Shown piece after piece: positions 28,575-37,383 of a stretch of DNA of 64,000 nucleotides; the stretch's first letter is position 1; each line of letters begins with the position of its first letter. The DNA lies in assembly GCA_003856375.1 (NCBI GenBank), contig CP034120.1, positions 3,777,501-3,841,500 of the forward strand, in the 5' to 3' direction. The stretch comes from Glaciecola amylolytica. GTDB taxonomy: Bacteria; Bacteroidota; Bacteroidia; Flavobacteriales_D; Crocinitomicaceae. The notes below the pieces were generated by a model. The model did no database searches. It saw only the letters and a list, made by a program, of their open reading frames with translations, and was not told where the DNA came from. The position numbers were made by a program, and so were the translations under genes.

Positions 28575-29288
28575 ATGAAATCTCCTGCAAAATTTAACAA
28601 ATGGATGCGTGATTTACTTCATGTTCTCTATCCTCAAAACTGTCTGATCTGCAAACACGAATTCAACCAATCCAGGTTGGCAATTTGTCCTATCTGTATC
28701 AGCGAATTATCCTACACCAATTTCGAAACTTATCCTGAAGCTACCAATCTGGATAAACTGTTTTGGGGACGTGTTCATTTATCCGGTACGTATGCCCTGC
28801 TGCGATTCAAACAGCAAAATTCCACCCAACGGGTTCTTCATGAACTCAAATACAACAACAATGCTGAGATCGGTTTGCATTTCGGAAAGGAACTGGGAAC
28901 TGTTCTCAAGCAAATTCCGGCTTTTTCAGATATGGATGCATTGATTCCTGTGCCGCTTCATCCCAAAAAGGAATTTATCCGGGGCTACAATCAGGCAGAA
29001 GTCATTTGTAAAGGAATTGCAGAAACTTCGCAGGTTTCCCTCAGAAAGGATCTGCTGAAACGAACTTCTTTCACGGAAAGTCAGACCAGAAAAAGCAGAA
29101 CTTCCCGCTGGGACAATATGCAAAACCGATTTATGCTTCGAACCAGAAAAGAGCAAGATCTTCAGCATCTGGTGGTCGTAGATGATGTTGTCACAACCGG
29201 ATCGACTCTTGAAAGCTGTGTACGAATCCTTCAAAATCAGTTTCCCCAAGCAAAGATCAGTATTGCGGTCCTGGCCGTTGCAGAGTAA
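28575..29288 (+). CDS. comF: ComF family phosphoribosyltransferase-like protein
   Basis: 237 residues. The N-terminal 60 residues carry four cysteines in two C-x-x-C pairs (CLICKHEF and CPICISEL) that would bind zinc; residues about 100-237 are a type I phosphoribosyltransferase fold with the PRPP loop in LVVVDDVVTTGSTLESC. In naturally competent bacteria ComF takes part in handling of incoming single-stranded DNA; in this organism a competence role is likely but not shown. PVPLHPKKEFIRGYNQAE is the usual family segment. The gene is transcribed away from nrdB. Confidence 0.93.
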   Translation: MKSPAKFNKWMRDLLHVLYPQNCLICKHEFNQSRLAICPICISELSYTNFETYPEATNLDKLFWGRVHLSGTYALLRFKQQNSTQRVLHELKYNNNAEIGLHFGKELGTVLKQIPAFSDMDALIPVPLHPKKEFIRGYNQAEVICKGIAETSQVSLRKDLLKRTSFTESQTRKSRTSRWDNMQNRFMLRTRKEQDLQHLVVVDDVVTTGSTLESCVRILQNQFPQAKISIAVLAVAE

Positions 29289-29324
29289 TGTAAATTGAAT
29301 TGAGAGACAAGACTTTTTAGAGTC

Positions 29325-29344
29325 GAGAGGCAAAACCGCCTCTC
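29325..29344. repeat. Short hairpin between comF and the DUF1295 gene
   Basis: Seven-base-pair stem GAGAGGC/GCCTCTC with loop AAAACC, about 40 bases after the comF stop. The tail is TAAAAC, without a T run, so it may be a weak terminator or a fragment of a repeat element. Confidence 0.4.
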
Positions 29345-29498
29345 TAAAACGGCCTTTATACATCGATTGGTTAAATAAATTTTACACGCTGTAATAACTT
29401 CACAAGAAAAGCGGTTAACTCACAATTTAGTGTTTATCTGTTCCCAAAATTTCCGTTTTGCGCAATCCTTCTGCCTTTAAAATCGTTACTTTCACTTC

Positions 29499-30425
29499 AT
29501 GTTAATTACGATCATTATCCTTTTATTGACTTTGGTGGTGGTTCCATTGATGTCTTTCTATTTCGGCACTCCGCTGAACGCTCTTCAAATGGAAGTTCTG
29601 ACTGATATGGGAATCGTTTTGGCGATCGTTACGGGTGTTTGTTTCCTTCTGGGAGAAATCACCAGAAACAATTCTCAGATTGATAAAATCTGGAGCGTTA
29701 TTCCGATTTATTATGTGTGGCACGTTGCTCAGGCGGGAGATTTTGCTCCGCGTTTGGTGTTGATGGCTGTCATTGTGAGTATCTGGGGAGCACGCTTAAC
29801 TTACAACTTTGCCAGAAGAGGCGCCTATTCCTGGAAATTCTGGTCGGGAGAGGAGGATTACCGCTGGGAAATTCTGCGTAAAAAACCCGGATTCAACAAC
29901 CGTTTTGTCTGGATGTTATTCAACCTGTTTTTCATTTGTTCGTATCAGAATACGCTCATTTTCCTGTTTACTCTTCCGGCTCTCACGGGTTTGTATGAGT
30001 CAGCACCAACGAGCATTCAGTTATGGGATTGGGTGATCGCAGCGGGAATTCTTCTTGCCGTTATCATCGAATTCATTGCCGATCAACAACAATATAATTT
30101 TCAGACCGAAAAACACCGACGCATCAAAAACGGAGAACCTCTCGGAGCATATTCCAAAGGATTTGTGGATAGCGGTTTGTGGAAATTGGTTCGCCATCCG
30201 AATTATGCGATGGAACAAACTGTTTGGTTGTTGTTCTACGGATTCAGTGTGGTATCAACAGGAGAATGGATCAATTGGTCGATGGGCGGATGCTTATTGC
30301 TGGTTATACTCTTTAAAGGAAGCTCCGATTTCTCGGAAAGTATTTCTGCTTCTAAATATTCGGATTATCCGGACTACCAACGCAAAACCCCGCGATTTAT
30401 TCCTTTTACGAAGTTTGGAAAGTAA
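29499..30425 (+). CDS. DUF1295 (steroid 5-alpha-reductase-like) membrane protein
   Basis: 308 residues with about seven membrane helices (1-20, 35-52, 65-95, 135-160, 175-200, 230-270). The C-terminal signature FIADQQQYNF followed by SGLWKLVRHPNYAMEQTVW is typical of the DUF1295/steroid-dehydrogenase-like family, related to isoprenylcysteine methyltransferases and to fatty-acid/sterol reductases with a cofactor-binding C-terminal domain. The substrate is unknown. It precedes the FAD oxidoreductase by 70 bases. Confidence 0.87.
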   Translation: MLITIIILLLTLVVVPLMSFYFGTPLNALQMEVLTDMGIVLAIVTGVCFLLGEITRNNSQIDKIWSVIPIYYVWHVAQAGDFAPRLVLMAVIVSIWGARLTYNFARRGAYSWKFWSGEEDYRWEILRKKPGFNNRFVWMLFNLFFICSYQNTLIFLFTLPALTGLYESAPTSIQLWDWVIAAGILLAVIIEFIADQQQYNFQTEKHRRIKNGEPLGAYSKGFVDSGLWKLVRHPNYAMEQTVWLLFYGFSVVSTGEWINWSMGGCLLLVILFKGSSDFSESISASKYSDYPDYQRKTPRFIPFTKFGK

Positions 30426-30495
30426 ATTCAATTAAAAGATTTTTTCACTTCTTTGAACTCTTTGAACCTATTGAACTTTTAAACACCTTTGCAGC

Positions 30496-31533
30496 ATGAA
30501 AGTATTGGTTGTAGGTAGCGGCGTTGCAGGAATCTGTTTAACTCATGAATTGCTCAAGGAAGATTGTGATGTTCAGTTAGCGGATAACAACCGCAATGTT
30601 TCTTCCGTGGTTGCTGCCGGACTAATCAATCCCTTGGTATTCCGGAGAATGACTCTCAGTTGGCGGGTTTCCGAATTGCTTCCTTTTGCTTACCAGAAAT
30701 ACCGTGAAATCGAGCAGCTGATCGGTGTTTCCTTTTTTCATCCGTTGGTGATCCGCAGATTATTTGCTTCCACGCAGGAACTTGATTTCTGGAAAAAGAA
30801 GCAGGAACTTCCCGAATTTGAGGAGTATATGGAATTATTGACGGATGCCGATCTTTCTTTCCCTTCAGCACAAAACACCTTTGGAACGGGCCGTGTGAAA
30901 CAAGCTTCTTACATCGATACAACACCATTTATCGAAGGAAACAAAGCTTATTTCAGAAGTAAGGGAATTCTGCGGGACGAGACTTTTGATCATTCAGATC
31001 TGAATCCCCAAACCGGGGTTTACAAAGGAGAATCATATGATTACATCCTTTTTGCAGAAGGAAAAGACGCTAAATACAATCCGCTTTTCAGTTATCTGCC
31101 CTTACAGCAAACCAAAGGAGAACTTCTGATTATTCAATCCGATGAAATTTACTCCGCCGAATCGTTGAATCGCAAATGCTTTTTACTTCCGCTCGGAAAC
31201 GGGCAGTTCAAAGTGGGTTCTACCTACGTTTGGAATACAGACAATACAGATCCGACCGAAGAAGGAAAGGAAACCATTGCCGAGAACCTGCGCTCAATCA
31301 CTTCCGAATCGTATCACATTCTGGAACATCGTGCTGGCGTTCGTCCAACGGTATTGGACAGAAGACCTTTACTCGGGAAACATCCTGAATTTCCAAAAAT
31401 GGTTATTGCAAACGGACTGGGAACAAAAGGATATATGCTTGCCCCGCTTGTTACACACGAATTGATTGATCATTTGCTTAAAGGAACAGAACTAAATTCC
31501 GAATCCGATATCAAACGCTTCGAAAAAGCTTAA
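30496..31533 (+). CDS. FAD-dependent oxidoreductase (DAO family)
   Basis: 345 residues. The N-terminus has the dinucleotide-binding motif VVGSGVAGICLTHELL followed by an acidic end of strand two; AAGLINPLVFRRM and the C-terminal ANGLGTKGYMLAPLVTHEL are typical of the D-amino-acid oxidase/glycine-oxidase family, where the last motif closes the FAD site. The substrate cannot be told; glycine oxidase- or MnmC-like activities are possible relatives. A TTTG (30461) with CACCTTTG (30484) 19 bases downstream resembles a promoter but would give an almost leaderless message. The stop overlaps that of the convergent antiporter gene by 4 bases. Confidence 0.85.
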   Translation: MKVLVVGSGVAGICLTHELLKEDCDVQLADNNRNVSSVVAAGLINPLVFRRMTLSWRVSELLPFAYQKYREIEQLIGVSFFHPLVIRRLFASTQELDFWKKKQELPEFEEYMELLTDADLSFPSAQNTFGTGRVKQASYIDTTPFIEGNKAYFRSKGILRDETFDHSDLNPQTGVYKGESYDYILFAEGKDAKYNPLFSYLPLQQTKGELLIIQSDEIYSAESLNRKCFLLPLGNGQFKVGSTYVWNTDNTDPTEEGKETIAENLRSITSESYHILEHRAGVRPTVLDRRPLLGKHPEFPKMVIANGLGTKGYMLAPLVTHELIDHLLKGTELNSESDIKRFEKA

Positions 31534-33764
31534 TTTTTGAGAATATCTTTCAGGTAAACCTGAATGCGCTTGTTCAAACCAACAATCCAGATAACATCTT
31601 CTGCCTGAAAAGCAATGTCCGGATCCGGATTTACGATTCGTTTTTCATCGCGCTCCAATCCCACCACAATTCCTTTACACATTTCCCGCATTTTGGAATG
31701 GCGGATCGTTTGTCCGATTAAGTGCGAATCAATCGGAATGGAGAACGAGTGCAGGCCAACCAATGAAGCCACATCTACTTTTGCCTCTTCCTTCGATTCA
31801 GTTACCGTAATATAATCTTTAAAAGAGCTCAGCTGTTCATCGGTTCCAATCACCGAAATAACATCATTGGGATAAAGTACATCTTCCTGCCGCGGAATAT
31901 TGATTGTCAAACCTCCACGTTCGATAATCACAATATTGATTCCGTAAGTTTCTCTCAATTTCATTGTTCCCAAAGGCAATCCGATAATCGGAGAGCGCGC
32001 TTCCAGGGTAAAGGTTGTTAAATGCGAATCCCACGGAGCAAGCACATTTTTCGTTTTCTGAAGTTCTTCCTGCGTGCGTTCGCGGTCATGCAGATTCAAT
32101 AAAAACCGGGATTCGATTTTTCCATAAAACTGCTTGATTCGGTGACGTTGAGTGATGAAAAGCAAAGTTGCCGCGATTACACCGATAAGTGCCGCCCAAG
32201 GAGAATAATATTTCGCGAAAACAAATCCCACAAAGAAGATTGCCAGAGCAATTCTTGAAATGATCAAGGCCAAAAGCGGTCCGCGATACAAGGGTTTCAA
32301 CCAGATATTGGCATACGTTTGAGAAGGCCCTCTTCTGAACGCAAGCGCATACAGGAAAGGTGCAATCATCAATAAGGTCAGCGAAACAATGAATAGATTT
32401 TTCCACTTGCTTGCTTCAAAGAACGGTGCCAAAAATTGATTTGCGAGTAAGATAATACTGATGATTACGACCGAAAAAATGATGGTGTTAATGACATAAA
32501 AACGAATCAGTTTTTTCCAATCACTCGCCTCCGTAACCTGCTGTGTTCCAAGGCTGTATTTATATAATCGGTTTTTCCATTTTTCAGGCATTTTCAAAGT
32601 CACCCAATCCGACATTTTCCCTGAAAACCCGATCATGTAAGGCGTTGTAAATGTTGTTATGACAGAGACCGCAACAGCAACCGGATACAAGAAATCACTC
32701 GTCACATTTAAGGTAACGCCCAGCGTTGCGATAATGAATGAGAATTCCCCGATTTGGGATAAACTCATCCCGGTTTGAACGGCTACTTTAATCGGCTGAC
32801 CTGCAAACAAGGCTCCGATAGTTGCAAAAATCGGTTTTCCGAACAGAAGAACCAAGGTTGAAATACCAATAGGCAACGCATATTCTATCAACATATCCGG
32901 ATTAAGCAACATCCCCACTGAAACGAAGAAAATCGCTCCGAACAAGTCTTTCACGGACTGAACCAAATGCTCAATTTTTTCCACCTTCGGAGTTTCCGCT
33001 AAGATGGATCCCATAATAAACGCTCCCAAAGCCGGTGAGAATCCCGCCTGCGAAGAAAGGACCACCATCAGGAAACACAAGGCCAGAGACAACACCAGCA
33101 AGGTTTCATCGTTCAGATATTTCTTCAGTGTTTTAAATAAGGTCGGCAAGAAAAAGATCCCGGAAACAAACCAAAGTACCAGAAAGAAAACCAGCTTGAT
33201 GATGGAGTAGATCATCTCCATTCCTTCAAACGAGCGGCTGATGGAAACAGTAGACAGGATTACCATTAATACAACAGCCACCAAATCTTCAATAATGAGT
33301 GCTCCAAGAACAATTCCGGCAAATTTCTGGCTTTTTACTCCCAATTCATCGAATGCGCGGAAGATAATTGTGGTGGATGCAATACTGAGAATTCCTCCCA
33401 TGAATAAGCTGTCCATCATGTTCCAACCGAGAATAACTCCCACGTTGTAACCGATCAGGAAGGTCATCCCGACTCCCATAAGGGAAGTTATGACGGCTAC
33501 GCTACCTACTTTGAGCAATTTTTTGAAGCTGAACTCAAGCCCCAAACCAAAAAGAAGGAAAATCACCCCGATTTCTGCCCAGGTTTTAATCCCATCGGAT
33601 TCAACTACAGTTGGAAAGAAATTGAAATAAGGTCCTACAATGACCCCTGCGATGATATATCCCAATACGACCGGCTGGCGTAACATCTTAAAAATGATGG
33701 TCATTACTGCCGCCGCACCTAAAATTAATGCTAAATCTATAATTAACTCTGGAACGTGCCCCAT
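31530..33764 (-). CDS. Cation:proton antiporter (CPA2, KefB type) with two TrkA-C domains
   Basis: 744-residue inner-membrane protein. Residues 1-about 400 give 12 or so membrane helices, with the CPA2 features VLGYIIAGVIVGP, GLEFSFKKL and FSPALGAFIMGSILAET. A second membrane block (about 440-550) has four helices. Two RCK-C (TrkA-C) domains follow: about 585-660 (SPIIGLPLGTMKLRETYGIN) and about 668-744 (HLIGQTIRHSKMREMCKGIV). There is no TrkA-N NAD-binding domain between membrane part and TrkA-C, unlike KefB/KefC of E. coli. It likely exchanges K+ or Na+ for H+. Confidence 0.9.
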   Translation of the reverse strand: MGHVPELIIDLALILGAAAVMTIIFKMLRQPVVLGYIIAGVIVGPYFNFFPTVVESDGIKTWAEIGVIFLLFGLGLEFSFKKLLKVGSVAVITSLMGVGMTFLIGYNVGVILGWNMMDSLFMGGILSIASTTIIFRAFDELGVKSQKFAGIVLGALIIEDLVAVVLMVILSTVSISRSFEGMEMIYSIIKLVFFLVLWFVSGIFFLPTLFKTLKKYLNDETLLVLSLALCFLMVVLSSQAGFSPALGAFIMGSILAETPKVEKIEHLVQSVKDLFGAIFFVSVGMLLNPDMLIEYALPIGISTLVLLFGKPIFATIGALFAGQPIKVAVQTGMSLSQIGEFSFIIATLGVTLNVTSDFLYPVAVAVSVITTFTTPYMIGFSGKMSDWVTLKMPEKWKNRLYKYSLGTQQVTEASDWKKLIRFYVINTIIFSVVIISIILLANQFLAPFFEASKWKNLFIVSLTLLMIAPFLYALAFRRGPSQTYANIWLKPLYRGPLLALIISRIALAIFFVGFVFAKYYSPWAALIGVIAATLLFITQRHRIKQFYGKIESRFLLNLHDRERTQEELQKTKNVLAPWDSHLTTFTLEARSPIIGLPLGTMKLRETYGINIVIIERGGLTINIPRQEDVLYPNDVISVIGTDEQLSSFKDYITVTESKEEAKVDVASLVGLHSFSIPIDSHLIGQTIRHSKMREMCKGIVVGLERDEKRIVNPDPDIAFQAEDVIWIVGLNKRIQVYLKDILKN

Positions 33765-33893
33765 GAAAATGGTTTTATGTTTCTAACTAAGAAACCAATT
33801 TATGATTATTCCTAAAATTAGCAAAAAACCCGTGATTTTGGCTTAAAAAGAGATTAGAATCGCTGAAAACTTGTGAAAAATGATTAAATCCGG

Positions 33894-34649
33894 CTAAATT
33901 CTGATAATATACCAGGTCATATGAATAAGATCTTTTTCAATGACGTCCTGCCCACGGATCAATTCAAAACCACTCGATTTCAATTCGATCGAAATGCATT
34001 TTGAAAAGTCTGTATCAGAATCCACGAAGAAGTTACTTTCCATAAAACAAACCGCCTTTTTCGTCAGTATTTTGGTTTCTAAGTAAGGTTTGTCAGAACA
34101 ATTCAAATTGATGGAAACTTCCACTTTTCGTTTCGTTTTATTTTCTACAACAATTTGAATCTGTTTTCTTCCTTTCTTCTGATCAAGCACCCGATTGATC
34201 TCAACAAGGGGTTTTCTGCGCTTAACGGTATCCGGAAGCGGCACCTCAAGTTCCAGCTGATGTGGATACTTCGTCTCTGAAAACTCCGTTTGGTTTCCTT
34301 TGTCATCAAAACGGGTAGTCGAATTGTAAAACTGAATTCCTCCATCGGGAGCATCACTGAAATATACTTTTTCCACTTGTCCGTTCGGGAAATAGGTCAG
34401 TGAAACGGAAGCATGCCCGCCAATACTGCGTAAACTGTGTGAAAACAATTCCTTCCCTTGATTGTTGTATCCTTTGATTGTCCCGAAACGCTTGTCCTTA
34501 TCCCAATTCTCAAGGGTAGAAATCTTCCCGTTTTGATGGAAGCATTGCTTGATCGTTGAACCGTCAGATTGATTCGTCGATTTGCACTTCAACTGCGCCG
34601 CAGCCAAAAAGGATTGAAAAAGGATCAGAAATACAAACAATCTTTTCAT
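33894..34649 (-). CDS. Secreted MORN-like (YwqK-type) repeat protein
   Basis: 251 residues from the ATG at 34649 (MKRLFVFLILFQSFLAAAQ is a clear signal peptide; the frame is open 11 codons further up). Residues about 25-125 contain MORN-like units of the pattern F-x-x-N-G-K-x-x/T-x-x-Y (CFHQNGKISTLENWD, GYNNQGKELF, YFPNGQVEKVYF, FDDKGNQTEFSE), seen in the YwqK-type proteins of Bacteroidota. The C-terminal 120 residues are beta-rich with two or three cysteines, fold unknown. Function unknown. About 130 bases separate its stop from the start of the antiporter gene. Confidence 0.7.
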   Translation of the reverse strand: MKRLFVFLILFQSFLAAAQLKCKSTNQSDGSTIKQCFHQNGKISTLENWDKDKRFGTIKGYNNQGKELFSHSLRSIGGHASVSLTYFPNGQVEKVYFSDAPDGGIQFYNSTTRFDDKGNQTEFSETKYPHQLELEVPLPDTVKRRKPLVEINRVLDQKKGRKQIQIVVENKTKRKVEVSINLNCSDKPYLETKILTKKAVCFMESNFFVDSDTDFSKCISIELKSSGFELIRGQDVIEKDLIHMTWYIIRI

Positions 34650-34741
34650 GATGAAAAGGTAGGCAAATTTGGTGCCAAGCACATTTATTATATAAATCCT
34701 CTAAAAGATTCAGATTTATCAAAAAATAAACCTCCAATTAA

Positions 34742-34760
34742 TATGCTGATAATCAGTATA
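34742..34760. promoter_or_regulatory. Palindromic operator-like site
   Basis: Near-perfect 19-base palindrome centred on 34751, with the core CTGATAATCAG. It lies between the MORN-like gene (minus) and the lipoprotein gene (plus), where a regulator could act on either promoter. No regulator is identified. Confidence 0.35.
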
Positions 34761-34805
34761 AAAACAAAACTCCGAAAAGGGTTCTGCATAGTTTTTTTTC
34801 TGTCC

Positions 34806-35057
34806 TTTCCTACCCTAACAATTCCCCACAACTTTGTAATGTCATTCAGCCGATGAGTCGCTATAACAGCTGATTAGCGACAGGTGCACCAAAAGGATTC
34901 CGGATCCTTGATCGATTGAAAATGACAAACCTGCAACGCTTCTTCCTGACGGGAGAAAGGTAGAAGTTGAGCAGGTTTATTCTCCCAACAGAGTAACCCG
35001 AAATGAATCTGCGTAGCAGACCATATAAGGGAATTTTTAATCGCAAATAAGGTAATT
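34806..35057 (+). ncRNA. Long hairpin-rich leader upstream of the 35058 lipoprotein gene
   Basis: A one-mismatch promoter (TTTC at 34806, CAACTTTG at 34829-34836, 19 bases between) would start transcription near 34843, giving about 215 bases of leader. It contains four possible hairpins: 34857-34881 (stem GTCGCTA), 34895-34911 (AAGGAT with ATCCTT), 34928-34977 (AACCTGC with GCAGGTT, an internal loop and CTTCT with AGAAG) and 35008-35020 (TCTGC with GCAGA). No riboswitch class is recognised. It could equally be a small RNA or merely an untranslated leader. Confidence 0.35.
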
Positions 35058-35465
35058 ATGAAATCAAATATTTTCCTGATTGCATCCCTGTTGATCTTGG
35101 TTGGAATGGGAGCAATCACAGTATCGTGTGAAAAACAGAAAACAGCTTTCAAAAAAGCTCAACTGGTTTTCGAGAATAACAACACTCCAAAAACGGGAGA
35201 TGACGATGATGAACCCATTTTCCAGGGGAAAGTCCGAAAAAAAATAGGGCTTGTCACTGTGGGTGGTGCACGGGTAGAAACCTATGAGTATGGTACAAAC
35301 AACAAGATAGGTACTCAGTACACGAGTGATCCCGGAGAATTCACACAACAAGTTAAAAGTGGGACATACTACTTTAAAGTAACCGTTCCAAATGACACTT
35401 ATCTATACATTACAGATACTTTGTCTATTCATCAAAACATGCAAGTAACCATTTTGGTCGATTAA
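35058..35465 (+). CDS. Small lipoprotein of unknown function
   Basis: 135 residues. Signal peptide with lipobox TVSC (Cys24), then a short acidic linker (TGDDDDEP, typical of flavobacterial surface lipoproteins where acidic residues follow the anchor) and a beta-rich domain of about 85 residues (KVRKKIGLVTVGGARV, TYYFKVTVPNDTYLYIT). The domain looks like a small Ig-like or carboxypeptidase regulatory-like sandwich. No catalytic motif. It stands between a long leader and a terminator, next to a two-component pair to which it may or may not be linked. Confidence 0.75.
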   Translation: MKSNIFLIASLLILVGMGAITVSCEKQKTAFKKAQLVFENNNTPKTGDDDDEPIFQGKVRKKIGLVTVGGARVETYEYGTNNKIGTQYTSDPGEFTQQVKSGTYYFKVTVPNDTYLYITDTLSIHQNMQVTILVD

Positions 35466-35481
35466 TTGTTTTAAACACTGG

Positions 35482-35511
35482 AAAGTCCGGGCATATAAGT
35501 CCGGGCTTTTT
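35482..35511. terminator. Terminator between convergent genes
   Basis: AAAGTCCGG (35482-35490) pairs with CCGGGCTTT (35501-35509; one G-T pair), 10-base loop, then TTTTAT on the plus strand. It ends the lipoprotein gene and lies next to the stop of the minus-strand histidine kinase gene. Confidence 0.7.
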
Positions 35512-37342
35512 ATATTGTGATTTGAACTGTTGCTATACAACCGTTTTCATTACTATAAGTTAGCTTTCCTCCCAAATACTGAAGTAGTTTTGTTACCAAT
35601 CCAACTCCTTTTGTATCATACGAATCAATCGAAGTGAATTCTATTCCGGTACCGTTATCCTTTACAATCATTTTCAACTGCTTTCCTTCCTTTTGAACTG
35701 ATACCAATAATTCAGGGTTGTTTACGTGAAATAATCCATGCTCAATCGCATTACAAACTAATTCATTCAACACAATAGCCAGACGCATTGCTTTGTCATA
35801 ATCTAAATAAATCTTCTCGAAATCATGAGTGAATCGAGGCCGTACACCAGATGAAGACAGATTCAGTATCAGCGTATTTACTAAATTACTAAAGTAAGCT
35901 CCCAGTTCTACTTCTTTGTTGTTTCTTGAGGTGTCATCCAACAAATAGTGCTGTACAAGAGACATTGCATCCAATCGAAGAATTGTTTGGTCAAGCACCT
36001 TAACTCTTTCCTGACTCTGAGTTTGTTTTCGGTCCATTTTCAACACACCAGACAGTAATCCAAAATAGTTTTTCGTGCGATGACTTAATTCATGATGCAA
36101 ATATTCAATTTCTTCTTTCTGATGTTCAATTTGTCTCTTGCTGCGTCTTATGAAGTAATAGGCTATCCATGCCGTAATAGCCAGAAAAAATATCCCTACA
36201 GAAACTATTAGCAATTGTCTGAAACGCAATTGATCAATCTTTGATTGTTTTCTACGAAGTGCTAATTCCCGGTTCTTCCGCTCCACATCGTATTCTATTT
36301 CCAATCGATCTACTTCTTTTTTATTTGCTTGATATTCAGCCATTTTACGCGAAACAAGTAGTCCCTTGTATTTAACTACCAATAACTTCTCATTATCTGA
36401 TTGCTCTAAAAGAGTGACTTGTCCCTCAAGAGCCTCTGTTAAGAGTTGGTAGTCTTTTTTAACTTGAGCTATTTCTTCTATCTGATGAAATAACTCTAAT
36501 GCTTTGTTGTTCTCTCCTGTTGAAACATAATAATTTGCAAGATAAAGCAAGCTTTCTACTGCTTTAATCGAGTTTCCTCCTGCGACACGTAATTCATAAG
36601 CCTTGGTTAAATATGATCTTGCTCTCCATAATTCTCCCTTTGCTACATACAATCTTCCAAGTGAGGAATAGGTTGTAACAACATTCGTTAATTGAAGGCT
36701 TAGTTTTTTGTGAAGTGCTTTCTTTAGAAAAAACTCTGCCTGATTGTATTTCCCCCATTCAAGATACGCACTTCCCAAGTTTTGATAGGAATCCGCAATA
36801 CCTTTTACATGCCCAATTTTCTCACGTGTATACAAAGCTCGACGATGATAACTAACTGCTTTCTCAAAATCTTCATTATCACGACACACATTTCCCATTG
36901 AATTCCAAGCGGAAGCGAGCTTAAGCAAGCTATTATTCTGTTCAAAAATACGTGCAGCCTGTAACAAATAATCCATGGAACGATCTGATAGTCCGAGATC
37001 TTTGTAAGATATTGCCAGGTTGTACATGGATTCAGCGATCAAAGTATCAATACCAACTCGTTCATAAAGCATCAGAGATCGAGTACCTTGTTCTATACCC
37101 ATTTTATAATTTCCTGTTTTATAATATACGAGCCCCAAATTATTATAGAATTCTGCTTCTATTACCGGATTCAAATCTTTCGAAATAAATCGTTGAGCTT
37201 GCTCCATTGCATGTAACGCCTTCGGATAATCTTCTTCAAGTATTGCTGATTCTCCACGATTCTTCCAATCTTCGAATTTAGTTTGCCCGATTCCGGTCAT
37301 AGCTCCGAAAAGAGCAACAAGTATCAGTGTATAGCGTGTCAT
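35510..37342 (-). CDS. TPR-containing sensor histidine kinase (HisKA_2 type)
   Basis: 610 residues from the ATG at 37342, which gives a signal peptide (MTRYTLILVALFGAMTGIGQ); the frame is open 13 codons upstream. Residues about 25-330 are tetratricopeptide repeats (for example YYKTGNYKMGIEQGTRSLML and FEKAVSYHRRALYTREKIG), placed outside the cytoplasm; a membrane helix lies near residue 370-390 (LLIVSVGIFFLAITAWIAYYF); then a coiled linker, the HisKA_2 phosphoacceptor box LHHELSHRTKNYFGLLSG and a HATPase domain with N-box LNELVCNAIEHG and G-box VKDNGTGIEF. It is divergent from a LytTR response regulator 41 bases away, its likely partner. Confidence 0.9.
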   Translation of the reverse strand: MTRYTLILVALFGAMTGIGQTKFEDWKNRGESAILEEDYPKALHAMEQAQRFISKDLNPVIEAEFYNNLGLVYYKTGNYKMGIEQGTRSLMLYERVGIDTLIAESMYNLAISYKDLGLSDRSMDYLLQAARIFEQNNSLLKLASAWNSMGNVCRDNEDFEKAVSYHRRALYTREKIGHVKGIADSYQNLGSAYLEWGKYNQAEFFLKKALHKKLSLQLTNVVTTYSSLGRLYVAKGELWRARSYLTKAYELRVAGGNSIKAVESLLYLANYYVSTGENNKALELFHQIEEIAQVKKDYQLLTEALEGQVTLLEQSDNEKLLVVKYKGLLVSRKMAEYQANKKEVDRLEIEYDVERKNRELALRRKQSKIDQLRFRQLLIVSVGIFFLAITAWIAYYFIRRSKRQIEHQKEEIEYLHHELSHRTKNYFGLLSGVLKMDRKQTQSQERVKVLDQTILRLDAMSLVQHYLLDDTSRNNKEVELGAYFSNLVNTLILNLSSSGVRPRFTHDFEKIYLDYDKAMRLAIVLNELVCNAIEHGLFHVNNPELLVSVQKEGKQLKMIVKDNGTGIEFTSIDSYDTKGVGLVTKLLQYLGGKLTYSNENGCIATVQITI

Positions 37343-37383
37343 GATATAATTGCTTAATATTGAGTAAATGTACAATTTCATTT

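Noticed and set aside
34861-35152. Two minus-strand ORFs (61 and 92 codons) in the leader before the lipoprotein gene
   Set aside because: No signal peptide, no recognised motif, and they overlap the lipoprotein gene and each other in different frames.
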